A DNA stretch of 37,355 nt from Planctomyces sp. (GTDB lineage: Bacteria; Planctomycetota; Planctomycetia; Planctomycetales; Planctomycetaceae), in the NCBI GenBank assembly GCA_005778225.1, contig SXPC01000088.1:1-37355 (forward strand), in the 5' to 3' direction. Position 1 is the stretch's first letter. Every line of letters starts with the position of its first letter. Shown here in pieces: positions 37,287 to 37,355 of the stretch. Position numbers and translations under genes: made by a program. Under the pieces are notes generated by a model. The model did no database searches, was not told where the DNA came from, and was given only the letters and a program-made list of their open reading frames with translations.

Positions 37287-37355
37287 TTAGTTCTGTCCAA
37301 CGACAACGGAAGGAGTTGCCTTCTTCGGTTTGTTGACCAGGTCGTAACGATCCAG
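37287..37355 (-). CDS. C-terminal fragment of a truncated CDS (…LDRYDLVNKPKKATPSVVVGQN*), function unknown
   Basis: Open frame to window edge on the minus strand, TAA at 37287-37289, followed directly by a strong terminator. Confidence 0.55.
   Translation of the reverse strand: MDRYDLVNKPKKATPSVVVGQN

Noticed and set aside
1-37355. Anti-phage defence, secondary-metabolite cluster or prophage
   Set aside because: No recognisable nuclease/helicase/toxin-antitoxin, NRPS/PKS or phage structural genes among the supported ORFs.

Overview
A 37.4 kb chromosomal window whose architecture and gene content look planctomycete-like: secreted lipoproteins, a giant M56/CarboxypepD_reg/LRR protein, TadE/VWA genes and Zn-ribbon membrane proteins. 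This lineage call is inferred from family content only, with no search run. I support about 25 CDSs, one tRNA-Lys(CTT), several intrinsic terminators and three kinds of dispersed or structured repeats. The genes include an OpuC-type osmoprotectant ABC transporter with a substrate-binding/permease fusion; a six-PAS hybrid histidine kinase; a BlaI-like repressor coupled to a 2301-aa BlaR1-like M56 peptidase with about 11 CarboxypepD_reg-like modules and a C-terminal LRR block; an FAD monooxygenase; a cytosolic histidine kinase; a DUF900 lipoprotein hydrolase; and a glycine-zipper lipoprotein. They also include a TadE-VWA-TadE cluster, a run of small secreted proteins ending in a double-thioredoxin lipoprotein, a DUF3445 protein, OpgG, an FAD oxidoreductase, an OmpR/HK pair, two paralogous zinc-ribbon membrane proteins, an SDR and a DUF2071 protein. 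The strongest candidates for something undescribed are (1) the BlaI/giant M56-CarboxypepD-LRR locus, (2) dispersed TAGGGTG-starting repeats whose TAG serves as the stop codon of the upstream gene, and (3) compact palindromic or iterated sequences upstream of the TadE operon, the BlaI gene and the hybrid kinase. No CRISPR array, transposase, phage gene or recognised defence system was seen.
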